DNA of 18,019 nt, taken from the NCBI GenBank assembly GCA_041481485.1, contig JBGPBY010000092.1, forward strand, positions 1 through 18,019, written 5' to 3'. Below the pieces are notes generated by a model. The model saw nothing but the letters and a program-made list of their open reading frames with translations. It was not told where the DNA came from and ran no database searches. Positions 1 to 7,450 of the stretch are shown piece after piece (the first letter of the stretch is position 1; the number at the start of each line of letters is the position of its first letter). This DNA is from JBGPBY01 sp041481485 (GTDB lineage: Bacteria > Acidobacteriota > Terriglobia > 20CM-2-55-15). Both the position numbers and the translations under genes were made by a program.

Positions 1-95
1 AATTGTGGGCGGTCATAGACCGCCCCTACACTGGGGAATCGCGATTACAGCTATTGTGTCGCCCTGAATACGTATGCGTATTTATGAAACAGCCT
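1..95. repeat. Dispersed REP-like repeat unit, left copy
   Basis: Positions 7-25 form a near-perfect hairpin, GGGCGGTC-ATA-GACCGCCC. The sequence after it, to about position 95, is shared with a second copy at 17818-17900: the first 50 bases agree at 46 positions. The tail is looser, sharing an ATTTA-rich end and a small indel. The unit may continue left of the window. It is noncoding and looks like a dispersed extragenic palindrome with a conserved tail. A small non-autonomous element is another possibility. Confidence 0.75.
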
Positions 96-103
96 ACAAA
101 GGG

Positions 104-461
104 ATCGGCATAGGGGCGGCGGCACAGCCGCCGACCCCAGCCACACCACCGTGCGTACGGGTCCGTACACGGCGGTTCAGCAACCTGGACCCTCGCGGGC
201 CGGAGCTTCGAAAGACCTTCCACCGATGAGGGTTTCGCCGCTCTCCCGGTTCCGTTTGGGCTTCACCCATTCGGAATCAGGCAAGCTCAACTAAAGTTGA
301 TTGGCTGGCGCATAGCCGCTCATGACGTCGGTATTGCTACAACTCCCGATTACTGTTCGGGCCTTCGCTCCTCGTTTCCGGTTCGGCCTATCTGTTGCTC
401 CACCTTTCGGTCTGGGTAGAAGACTTTCACTTCCGAGCTGCTGAACATGCTCGTCACACAC
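104..461 (-). mobile_element. Group II intron remnant, ORF-less and internally deleted
   Basis: On the minus strand the segment begins GTGTGTGACG, matching the GUGYG 5' end of group II introns, and ends in domain V and domain VI hairpins with an AT terminus at 104. Domain VI is a GC-rich stem (complement of about 108-141), closed at its base by GGC/GCC. An unpaired TAT carries an A eight bases from the 3' end, as expected for the branch-point adenosine. Full ribozymes are usually about 600 nt plus a reverse transcriptase gene of over 1 kb. Here only about 358 bp remain, so most of domains I-IV and the ORF are missing. A short open frame at 26-223 on this strand is a by-product of the intron. 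The 5' boundary is approximate. Recognition is by structure only; no intron database was searched. Confidence 0.6.
145..178 (-). ncRNA. Group II intron domain V
   Basis: The 34-nt minus-strand sequence folds as a 9-bp lower helix (ACCGCCGTG with CACGGTGGT, one G-T pair), a two-base CG bulge on the 3' side, a 4-bp upper helix (TACG/CGTA) and a four-base loop. Length, helix sizes and bulge position match domain V. The loop is GACC rather than a GNRA tetraloop, and the usual AGC triad at the base is not clear, which fits a decayed copy. Confidence 0.65.
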
Positions 462-483
462 CTGCCGCCGCTAACGCGGCAGG
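461..483. other. Hairpin at the 5' boundary of the intron remnant
   Basis: CCTGCCGC and GCGGCAGG form a perfect 8-bp stem around the 7-base loop CGCTAAC. In minus-strand orientation the hairpin lies immediately before the GTGTG 5' end of the intron remnant. Some bacterial group II introns (class C) insert just downstream of terminator stems, so this could be the original target hairpin. No T-run is present, so terminator activity is unproven. Confidence 0.5.
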
Positions 484-537
484 GAAGCATCGGCATTCTT
501 CAAGTCTTGCAAAGTTCTAACCACCTTATCGAATCCG

Positions 538-543
538 TATACT
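538..543 (+). promoter_or_regulatory. Candidate -10 box of the CxxC-domain gene
   Basis: TATACT matches the -10 consensus at 5 of 6 positions and ends only six bases before the ATG at 550. Transcription starting about seven bases downstream would begin at or next to the start codon. No Shine-Dalgarno sequence is visible before the ATG, which fits a leaderless mRNA. The -35 region (TTCTAA at 515-520, 17-bp spacer) is weak. Confidence 0.4.
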
Positions 544-549
544 GCATGC

Positions 550-1476
550 ATGAAACAGATCATGATCCTGGCAGCCATGCTCGGCTTCACAGTCACAGCC
601 GCAGCCCAGAATGCCGATGATTATCGAGGCGGCTGGAGAACGGATAGTGGCGAGGCCCACATCTACGAGTTCTCGATTCGCGGGGCAACCGTGCGGGGCA
701 TCTACTGTACCTACTGCGCCGACGCCACGACTCTGGCGTTCGTCGACGGAACGTTCGGCACGGACGGAATCGCGTTCGAAGTCACGCACGTGAACACGGA
801 CGGCAGCACGAGGTACAAGGACAAGGCGATCGCGAAGTTTAGCCAGGGCCGCCTCACCGTGACAGGTACGAGCGGCGCACCCGGCGGGTCGAGGTTCGAA
901 CGCGTCCTGATCAAAGATCCACGGGGACCGGATCCGATACCGGCGATGGTGTCCATTCTCCCGAAGGGACCGCCAGTGCCGGCCAACCCTCAGCGGCGGA
1001 ACCCGGACGGCGCAGACGGCTTACCCTACATTCAGCCCGGTCCATGGAAGTCCAGGCTGACGGAAAAAGATGTCATCGGCGTCTGGCTGGGATTCGGCGT
1101 CGGAGCACCAAAACAGTTCTTCATTATCAAGAAGGTGGGCGACAAGCTTCGCGGCATGGTGTGCGGCACATGCGATAACCCGTATACGATGGCGGCCCTC
1201 GACGACTTCGTCATCGACGGCGACACGCTACGGTTCAACATCCTTCACGAAGACTGGGCCGACGGCGAACTTCCCACGTTCTACAAACACGTCGCCGCAC
1301 ACGTGGGCTGGAACGAGATGCGGTGCGTCACGACTGCCGACCACCAGCCGGCGCCACCGCCGCCAGCAGCGGGTCGTATCCCAGGATTTTCGCTGCAGGG
1401 CCCGATATCGATTGAGGCCACTTCCGGCAACGTCTGGTCCGAATGGCCCCCGAAGAACACGTCTTCGCCGCGTTAG
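550..1476 (+). CDS. Secreted protein with two CxxC-containing repeat domains, function unknown
   Basis: A 308-residue protein with a clear Sec signal peptide (residues 1-19, ending AAA before QNADD). I do not recognise a named family. The mature part holds two similar domains at about 27-105 and 177-262. Each has a Trp-containing strand, an RG-x-x-C-x-x-C motif (C53/C56 and C205/C208), then a D-G-rich strand pair ending in F-x-V/I-x-x-V/L-H/N. A proline-rich linker of about 50 residues separates them and a Pro-rich tail follows. The paired cysteines could form a disulphide or bind a metal in the periplasm; this is inference. The start gives a normal signal peptide, but no ribosome binding site precedes it and a -10-like box lies six bases upstream. 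The gene converges on the broken minus-strand gene, leaving only 24 bp between stop codons. Confidence 0.8.
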   Translation: MKQIMILAAMLGFTVTAAAQNADDYRGGWRTDSGEAHIYEFSIRGATVRGIYCTYCADATTLAFVDGTFGTDGIAFEVTHVNTDGSTRYKDKAIAKFSQGRLTVTGTSGAPGGSRFERVLIKDPRGPDPIPAMVSILPKGPPVPANPQRRNPDGADGLPYIQPGPWKSRLTEKDVIGVWLGFGVGAPKQFFIIKKVGDKLRGMVCGTCDNPYTMAALDDFVIDGDTLRFNILHEDWADGELPTFYKHVAAHVGWNEMRCVTTADHQPAPPPPAAGRIPGFSLQGPISIEATSGNVWSEWPPKNTSSPR

Positions 1477-1500
1477 CGGTTAGCGTTCGGATAGCTTCTT

Positions 1501-2229
1501 CTACTTCTTTTCATCTGGCCAGATGGCGCCCGGAAACGGCGCTTCCACCTTGGGATCCTGGGAGAAACCCTCGAAGTACTTGTTGGCGGCATCATTCATG
1601 TATTCACGGGTGCTGCGCTGTGCGGCCGGCAGGATACTTTCCCAATCCTGATTTTTTGTTTCCAGCACGCCATCGGGGCTGAAGAAGAGTTCGCCCAGGC
1701 GATTCACGATGGTTTCGATTTCGCTCACCTTGCCGTTATCGACTTTAAGACGCACTGCGAGAATCACGGGCGCAGGACCGCCGTTGGCGGCAGGCGCCGC
1801 CGGAGGACCTCCGCGCGGAGCGACTGCTGCTCCGGGAACGGGAGCCGGGCCTCGTTGCCCGCCTCCTGGCGCCGCACCACCGCGCGCCCCTGCACCGCCA
1901 CGTCCGGCGGGCGCGGGGGCGTTGCGATCTGGTGTTTCATCAATGATGGCTTGCGTGAGAGTTCCGCAACGTTCCGTGTCGATGAGGCTTCATTGAAACT
2001 GCGATTTGCCGCCAGTCTTGAAGAAACCCTCGCCCGGTTTGATCTCGGCGCCGTTTTGCGTGACGCGCAAGTTGGGCGCCGTCGCCAGAGCTGACATGTT
2101 GTGCGTTTCGACGGCCTTGAAATAATTGGCAACGATCGCCTTCAGGCCATCTCGCGTTCAGTTCTGAGCCTGTCCGGGAGTGGACAGGGCGGCCAGCGCG
2201 ACCGCCACAAGTGAAACGGTTCTGAACAT
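1501..2229 (-). pseudogene. Secreted NTF2/SnoaL-like protein gene broken by two in-frame TGA codons
   Basis: On the minus strand an ATG at 2229 follows a good Shine-Dalgarno sequence (AAAGGAAGGA) and encodes a signal peptide, MFRTVSLVAVALAALSTPGQ-AQN. The frame then meets TGA at 2160-2158, continues for 55 codons, meets TGA at 1992-1990, and stays open to TAG at 1503-1501. All three pieces are in one frame with no indel, 242 codons in total. The text between reads as one protein. It has a helix ending in YFKAVETHN, then an APNLRVTQNG segment and a GEGFFKTG segment. SLIDTERCG and AIIDE follow, then LAVRLKVDNGKVSEIETIV. I recognise this pattern from secreted SnoaL/NTF2-like proteins of acidobacteria. 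A Gly/Pro/Ala/Arg-rich stretch of about 50 residues interrupts the fold before LAVRLKV. The simplest reading is two nonsense changes such as CGA to TGA. It is divergent from the histidine kinase. Confidence 0.75.
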
Positions 2230-2292
2230 GGGTTCCTTCCTTTCGAGACGGCTATTGTACTCCCGCATTTTCGAAAGATTGTTAGCGGCTTC

Positions 2293-2327
2293 ACACGAAC
2301 CTAACATAACGCGGACACGATCCTGAC
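2293..2327 (+). promoter_or_regulatory. Direct-repeat candidate operator before the histidine kinase
   Basis: ACACGAACCTAAC (2293-2305) and ACACGATCCTGAC (2315-2327) agree at 11 of 13 positions and start exactly 22 bp apart, two helical turns. Direct repeats on one face of the helix are the usual target of OmpR-type regulators. The second copy ends nine bases before a TATAAT box. Twelve bases of it (CACGATCCTGAC) recur exactly before the propeller gene at 5086-5097. Binding by the adjacent regulator is inference. Confidence 0.5.
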
Positions 2328-2336
2328 TCGCGTGGC

Positions 2337-2342
2337 TATAAT
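2337..2342 (+). promoter_or_regulatory. -10 box of the histidine kinase/response regulator operon
   Basis: A perfect TATAAT lies 29 bases before the ATG at 2372, followed by CTGGCC and a GGGAGGT Shine-Dalgarno. No good -35 hexamer sits 17 bp upstream; the second operator repeat covers the region between -35 and -10, so the promoter may need activation. TAATTTGGCC in the propeller gene leader (5130-5139) resembles TAATCTGGCC here. Confidence 0.5.
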
Positions 2343-2371
2343 CTGGCCTTCATTTCACGGGAGGTCAGCCC

Positions 2372-4360
2372 ATGCCATGGTGCGATTGGATCGAAGCACC
2401 GCAGCGTCGTTTGTTGATCTTATTCATGGCGGTGATGCTCACGATTGTGGGAACGCTGGGATGGCTCGGCTGGCGCCTCCTGGGTGAGGATCGTGAACGC
2501 AGCAGACAAAGCATTCAGGAACGCCTGAATGGAGCGGCAGAAGCTGCCTCGGCAGTTCTGGCGCGAAAGCTTTCGGAAACCGAAACAGCCCTGACAACGG
2601 AACCTCCGTCGGAGACGGCCGACGATTTTCTCACCGTGACCTTCACGCCCGATGGCATCGAAGCGCATCCTCGCGCGAGTCTTCTTTACTATCCGTTTGT
2701 ACCGTCTGTCCGGACAGAGCCGGCACGCGTCTTCGATGCGGGCGAACAGGTCGAACTCCAACAGGAACGCTATGCGGAGGCGGCGGCAATATTCCGCGAA
2801 CTGGCGAACTCTGGCGATCCTGCGATTCGCGCTGGCGCGCTGCTGCGCGCAGCGCGCAGCCTTCGCAAAGCCGGCAACATTAATGAATCGCTGGTTGCTT
2901 ATGCCGAGCTTGCCCGCATGGGGCCCATTCCCGTCGACGGTGGACTGCCCGCCGATCTGGAAGCTCGTTACAAGAGGATCGAACTCTTTCACCAGTCGCA
3001 ACAGTCTTCAACCTGCGAACAAGAGGCATCCATTCTTTATAGAGACCTTCAGCGGGGCGTGTGGCGACTTTCCCTGGATCAATGGAACTACTACTCCGAA
3101 GTGGCTCGTTCCTGCTTCAAGCCCGACACTGCAGCAGAAATACAAGGGAACAATGCGGGCGCCCTTGCCGCCGGCGCCGCATGGCTGTGGCAGGAGTGGC
3201 AGAAAATCCGGAAGGGCGACGGCCATTCGACAGGGCGCATGGCACTTTGGATCGACGATCGTCCCGTCGTTGTCGTCTGGCACGGCTCGCCGGATCGGCT
3301 TGTCGGGGCGATTGCCGGCAACGGCTTCATCAAGACCGATTGGGGCTCGGCGCTCCAGCAGATCAGCGAAGACTATCGTTTCCAATTGAGTGATGCCGAA
3401 GGGCACGTCGTGTGTGGCAGCGCCGCAGCAGGAGCGTCGCAGCATGCCACGAAGAGCCTCACCGACGCACAGGTTCCCTGGACGCTGCATGCCGAACTCG
3501 CAAATTCGGATGCGGAGTTCGCCCGCCTCGATGTGCGCCGCCGCTGGCTCCTTGCCGGGTTTGGGCTGGTCGGCGTTTTGATCCTGACAGGCGGATATTT
3601 CGTTGCACGATCGTTCGCACGCGAGTTGGAAGTGGCTCGCCTGCAATCGGACTTCGTCGCGGCAGTGTCGCACGAATTTCGAACGCCACTCGCGTCGCTC
3701 CGTCAGGCGAGCGAATTGCTGGCCGACGGCCGCGTGTCCAGCGAAGAACGTCGCCAGGCCTATTACGACGCGCTGCGCAGCGAGACCGAACGGCTGCAGC
3801 GCCTTGTTGAAGATCTTCTCGATTTCCGGCGCATGGATGCCGGCGTCCAGCAGTATCGATTTGAGCCGCTCTCAGTCGACGATCTCGTCAGAAACGTCAC
3901 TGAAGAATTCTCCGGAACCATGCCCGACAAAGACTGCAGCATCGAAATCAAGAATCCCGATTCCCTGCCGCGTGTGCAGGCTGATCGTCACGCACTTGGA
4001 CGGGCGCTGCGAAACCTGCTGGACAATGCGGTGAAGTACTCGCCTCACTCGAAAGCGATCCGCGTGGAGACGGCACTCGAAGGCGATCGCGTGGCCCTGC
4101 GGGTTTGCGATCGGGGAATGGGCATCGCTCGAAGTGACCAGGAGAAAATATTCAAGAAGTTCGTCCGCGCCGGCGAAGCGAAAACCGAGGGCATCAAAGG
4201 TACGGGGCTTGGCCTTGCAATGACACAGCAGATTATTTCCGCTCACGGCGGCCAGATCCGTGTCGAGAGCCAGCCCGGCGCCGGCAGCACCTTTACAATC
4301 CTGCTCCCCGCTATGCACGAACCTGCCGTTGAAGCGGCAAGAAAGCAGATCGCAACATGA
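2372..4360 (+). CDS. Membrane sensor histidine kinase with large TPR-like extracytoplasmic domain
   Basis: A 662-residue kinase. Transmembrane segment 1 is at about 13-37. A large extracytoplasmic region (about 38-390) contains a TPR-like helical stretch (about 124-190) and a mixed alpha/beta part after it. Transmembrane segment 2 is at about 391-413. There is no HAMP or PAS domain: a short linker leads straight to the HisKA dimerisation domain with SHEFRTP, phospho-acceptor His434. The ATPase domain has the N box (NLLDN from N548), DRGMGI, and the GTGLGLA box at about 610. It would autophosphorylate and pass phosphate to the regulator encoded next, whose ATG overlaps its TGA by 4 bp. A GGGAGGT ribosome site precedes the start. 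The ligand is unknown; the TPR-like part suggests a protein or peptide partner. It is about twice the length of a minimal kinase because of the sensor region. Confidence 0.92.
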   Translation: MPWCDWIEAPQRRLLILFMAVMLTIVGTLGWLGWRLLGEDRERSRQSIQERLNGAAEAASAVLARKLSETETALTTEPPSETADDFLTVTFTPDGIEAHPRASLLYYPFVPSVRTEPARVFDAGEQVELQQERYAEAAAIFRELANSGDPAIRAGALLRAARSLRKAGNINESLVAYAELARMGPIPVDGGLPADLEARYKRIELFHQSQQSSTCEQEASILYRDLQRGVWRLSLDQWNYYSEVARSCFKPDTAAEIQGNNAGALAAGAAWLWQEWQKIRKGDGHSTGRMALWIDDRPVVVVWHGSPDRLVGAIAGNGFIKTDWGSALQQISEDYRFQLSDAEGHVVCGSAAAGASQHATKSLTDAQVPWTLHAELANSDAEFARLDVRRRWLLAGFGLVGVLILTGGYFVARSFARELEVARLQSDFVAAVSHEFRTPLASLRQASELLADGRVSSEERRQAYYDALRSETERLQRLVEDLLDFRRMDAGVQQYRFEPLSVDDLVRNVTEEFSGTMPDKDCSIEIKNPDSLPRVQADRHALGRALRNLLDNAVKYSPHSKAIRVETALEGDRVALRVCDRGMGIARSDQEKIFKKFVRAGEAKTEGIKGTGLGLAMTQQIISAHGGQIRVESQPGAGSTFTILLPAMHEPAVEAARKQIAT

Positions 4361-5040
4361 CACGAATCCTGATCGTGGAAGACGAGCGTCCGCTCGCGCT
4401 CGGCCTCGAAGACGACCTCAAGCTGGAAGGATATGAGGTCGAAATTCAGTCCGATGGAGAATCCGCCGCACGACGCGCGCGCGAGCAACCGTTCGACCTG
4501 ATCCTTCTCGACGTCATGCTGCCGCGGAAAGACGGCTTCGAGGTTTGCCGCGAATTGCGCAGGGCCGGACTCCACACGCCGGTAATTCTGCTGACCGCGA
4601 AGACGCAGGAGTCCGACAAGGTCCTGGGCCTGGAAATCGGCGCCGACGATTACATTACCAAGCCGTTCAGCCCGCGCGAATTGCGCGCCCGCCTGAAAGC
4701 GATGCTGCGAAGGGCATCGCTTGGCGCCAACCAGTCGCCCGAAGTCTTTCGCTTCGGCGATGCAGAAGCGGATTTCAGCCGCGGTGAACTCCGCCGTGCG
4801 GGCCGCCCGGTCGAGACGACACCCCGTGAGTTCAAGTTGCTGGCCGCATTCATTCGCAATCGCGGACGCGTCCTCACACGCGAACGACTGCTCGATGACG
4901 TGTGGGGACAGGCCACGTTCGTGACCGATCGCGTGATCGATACGCACGTCACGAACTTGAGGAAGAAGATTGAGCCCAATCCGGCAAAGCCGGCATATCT
5001 GGTCAGCGTCCGGGGCATGGGGTACCGATTCGATGGCTGA
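4357..5040 (+). CDS. OmpR/PhoB-family response regulator
   Basis: A 227-residue two-domain regulator. The receiver domain has acidic residues E8/D9, phospho-acceptor Asp52 in LLDVMLP, Thr80, and Lys102 in the YITKPF motif. The C-terminal winged-helix DNA-binding domain (about 130-227) ends in the expected DTHVTNLRKKI recognition helix region and GMGYRF hairpin. All key residues are present and the length is normal. The start overlaps the kinase stop (ATGA), so translation is coupled and the two form a cognate pair. The likely targets are its own operon and the propeller gene, since both upstream regions share CACGATCCTGAC; that link is inference. Confidence 0.95.
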   Translation: MTRILIVEDERPLALGLEDDLKLEGYEVEIQSDGESAARRAREQPFDLILLDVMLPRKDGFEVCRELRRAGLHTPVILLTAKTQESDKVLGLEIGADDYITKPFSPRELRARLKAMLRRASLGANQSPEVFRFGDAEADFSRGELRRAGRPVETTPREFKLLAAFIRNRGRVLTRERLLDDVWGQATFVTDRVIDTHVTNLRKKIEPNPAKPAYLVSVRGMGYRFDG

Positions 5041-5066
5041 GAAGATGGTTGAGAAGAATGTCGGGA

Positions 5067-5097
5067 ATACTGAACGCGAACTTGGCACGATCCTGAC
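5067..5097 (+). promoter_or_regulatory. Second copy of the candidate operator, before the propeller gene
   Basis: CACGATCCTGAC at 5086-5097 is identical to 2316-2327. A degenerate partner, ATACTGAAC, starts at 5067, about 22-23 bp upstream. A weak -10-like CGTAAT followed by TTGGCC lies at 5128-5139, resembling the kinase promoter (TATAATCTGGCC). The operator sits 21 bp further from the -10-like box than in the kinase promoter, two helical turns, which would keep it on the same face of the DNA. Confidence 0.45.
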
Positions 5098-5163
5098 ATG
5101 TCTTCCCTTCACCTCTCACATAGGAAACGTAATTTGGCCCCAGCTTCAAAGGAGGAGCCAATC

Positions 5164-7341
5164 ATGAGACTGAGACCCTTTCATCGAGCGTTCGTGGTCC
5201 TGACGTTCGCCAGCCTTTGCGCTCTGAGTCTGGCCGCCGCGCAGAAAAGCGATCCCGCGAATACTCTGCTGCAGGCCGCGATCCACAAACAGATCGTCGA
5301 TGGCGATTTGAAGGAAGCCATCAAGATGTACAACGAGATCCTGAACAAATACTCCGCCAACGATGGCGTGGCCGCCAAAGCCCTGCTGCATCTGGCCGAA
5401 GCACAACACAAACTCGGAGGGTCGGAGGAACAAAAAACATACGTACGGCTGATAAATAAATATGGGAAGCAGCCTGAAGCTGCCGAAGCCCGACGGCGTT
5501 TGGACACATTGCGCATTCCAGTTTCTTCGAAAACTCCTGTCAATGCCCTTGTACTTCTGGACAATGTAATCGGTGAACCTCGCCATACGTTCATCACTCC
5601 GGACGGGCGCTCTATGTCGATGCGAATGAGCAATGGGACCGTCGTCATTCGAGACATGGTTTCGGGACAATCTCAACGGCTCATGGAGGAGGGAGGAGGA
5701 GCTGAAGCCGCCATGATCTCCCCGGACGGACGGCGAGTCGCCGAAGTGGTTTTTCATGGCGTTTATCAACTGTGGGTCCGGGAAAACAAACCAGACAGCA
5801 AACCTACAGTCGTCTTAGACGGAAACACACAGGGTGTTCCCCATCTCGCTGCTTGGTCCAAAGACAGCAAGTCGATCCTGCTCACACTGGCAAAGACCGA
5901 CCGCACCTGGGAGATCGCCTGGCTGCCCGTCGCTGACGGCAAGGCGAGAACGATTATCTCGCTTGGCTGGCGGATTCGGGACGATCGCCCGACCCTCTCG
6001 CCCGACGGCCGTTACATCGCTTATTCAGCCTTGGCGCATAACCCCAGCAAGGCGCTTGACCCACAGGACAGGCCTGCTCCGCCTGACATCGCGGACCAAT
6101 CCATCTATGTCATAGCTCTTGATGGCTCCAGTCTTAAGGAAGTCGTGATAGGCGCCAACGTCAACGAGGGGCCAGTCTGGACTGGAGACGGTTCGCACAT
6201 CCTGTTTCTGAGCAATCGTTCCGGTTCGTTTGGGCTCTACTCAATACCCATATTCAACGGGGAAGCGTTAGGTAAGCCTTCGCCTGTGAAAGGCGCGCCA
6301 ATCACGGCGCGGATCGTACCCGTGGGCATGACGGAAGGCGGCAACTATTACTACATCAAGAAGCGTACAGGCACTGACGTGTTTCAAAGGTCGATGGCAG
6401 AGGATGGGAAAGTAGACGGGCGTGCTGTGCACGTCTCCTACAATGCTACGGACCACAACACGGGGCCTGCCTGGTCGCCGGACGGAAGACGGATCGCGTT
6501 CATGAGACAGCGTGTTGGAGCGAGCGGTTTCGATTTGGTGGTTCACGACGTTGGAAATGACAGCGAATCCACATTCGCTGCCATTCGAGGCGCCGAACTA
6601 AATCGAGAAGCTCCCGTATGGATGCATGACAGCAAAGGAATACTGGTACAAACATCGCAGGGAATTCAACGGGTCGATCTGGAAAGCAAGAAGTTTAGCG
6701 TGGTCACCTCCAAACCTTTCGTACCACCTTCTCTCGCGATTTCCCCAAATGACAGAACCTTGTACTTTATTGCACCACCGGCTACAGGGCCACTCCGGAC
6801 AAAGAGTGGGAATCTCGCAACCATCGCGACTTTGGATCTAATCACCGGCGAGCAGACAAATGTTTGGACTGCGCCAGAATCCGCGACCCTCGAGGGCATT
6901 GTTCTGAGTCCCGACGGACACTCGCTCGCCATTTCGATAGTGACCAAAACTTGCAAGCAGAGAGGACCCCGAGGAGGTTGCAACACCGACCTGGAATCGC
7001 TGAGCGGGATAATTGGACGCGTGAATGTGGATGGAACTGGCTACACTCAGCTCACCTCAACACTCTTGGAGGGGCAGGCGCGGGCCTTTAGGCCTATGAC
7101 TCTACGCGTCGCGGCCTGGGGGCCGGATTCCCATGCGATCCTGTACATGGATGAATCTCAACGGCTCATGCGAATACCTGCAAGCGGCGGCACTCCGGAG
7201 TTTTCGGGTCTCTCGCTCATAGACTTCAATGGGTTTAGTCTGAAACCAACCGATGGCTCACAGATCGTCTACGGCGACCGTTCTGAAAATGAACTCTGGA
7301 AGTTGGATAACCTGTCGTCCTTCTTGAAAAACGAGCAGTGA
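5164..7341 (+). CDS. Secreted TPR plus PD40 (WD40-like) beta-propeller protein
   Basis: A 725-residue protein. I chose the ATG at 5164 because it follows an AAAGGAGGA ribosome site and starts a typical signal peptide (1-26, ending LAAAQ). An in-frame upstream ATG at 5098 would add 22 residues with no signal-like character. Residues about 28-118 form TPR-like helices (EAIKMYNEIL, AKALLHLAEAQHKLG). The rest is a TolB-type propeller with repeated SPDG blades, for example near 185, 279, 437 and 582. Such proteins usually act as periplasmic or surface-exposed protein-binding scaffolds; no catalytic residues are evident. It lies 123 bp after the regulator gene, on the same strand, with its own candidate operator, so it may be the output or a sensor partner of the two-component pair. 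The kinase also carries a TPR-like region. Confidence 0.85.
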   Translation: MRLRPFHRAFVVLTFASLCALSLAAAQKSDPANTLLQAAIHKQIVDGDLKEAIKMYNEILNKYSANDGVAAKALLHLAEAQHKLGGSEEQKTYVRLINKYGKQPEAAEARRRLDTLRIPVSSKTPVNALVLLDNVIGEPRHTFITPDGRSMSMRMSNGTVVIRDMVSGQSQRLMEEGGGAEAAMISPDGRRVAEVVFHGVYQLWVRENKPDSKPTVVLDGNTQGVPHLAAWSKDSKSILLTLAKTDRTWEIAWLPVADGKARTIISLGWRIRDDRPTLSPDGRYIAYSALAHNPSKALDPQDRPAPPDIADQSIYVIALDGSSLKEVVIGANVNEGPVWTGDGSHILFLSNRSGSFGLYSIPIFNGEALGKPSPVKGAPITARIVPVGMTEGGNYYYIKKRTGTDVFQRSMAEDGKVDGRAVHVSYNATDHNTGPAWSPDGRRIAFMRQRVGASGFDLVVHDVGNDSESTFAAIRGAELNREAPVWMHDSKGILVQTSQGIQRVDLESKKFSVVTSKPFVPPSLAISPNDRTLYFIAPPATGPLRTKSGNLATIATLDLITGEQTNVWTAPESATLEGIVLSPDGHSLAISIVTKTCKQRGPRGGCNTDLESLSGIIGRVNVDGTGYTQLTSTLLEGQARAFRPMTLRVAAWGPDSHAILYMDESQRLMRIPASGGTPEFSGLSLIDFNGFSLKPTDGSQIVYGDRSENELWKLDNLSSFLKNEQ

Positions 7342-7450
7342 AGGCCGCCACTCCCGGGACCGGCCATAGCGTCCTGGGGGAACAGAAACGGAATTGACGG
7401 CAGTTATCGGATCCGCACCGATTTTCACCATAAATAGCAATTCGTGGGAC

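Noticed and set aside
1467..1480. GCCGCGTTAGCGG at the stop codon of the CxxC gene also appears in the hairpin beside the intron relic
   Set aside because: The match is short, GC-rich and partly palindromic, one copy is coding, and no further similarity extends from it.
1501..2229. TGA recoding as selenocysteine or a changed genetic code
   Set aside because: One TGA lies just after the signal peptide and neither sits in a redox-like motif. Other genes in the window end at TGA in normal positions, so nonsense mutation is simpler.
4357..4375. A third operator-like sequence (GACACGAATCCTGATC) at the response regulator start
   Set aside because: It encodes the conserved N-terminus T-R-I-L-I of the receiver domain and has an extra base compared with the motif, so coding constraint explains it.
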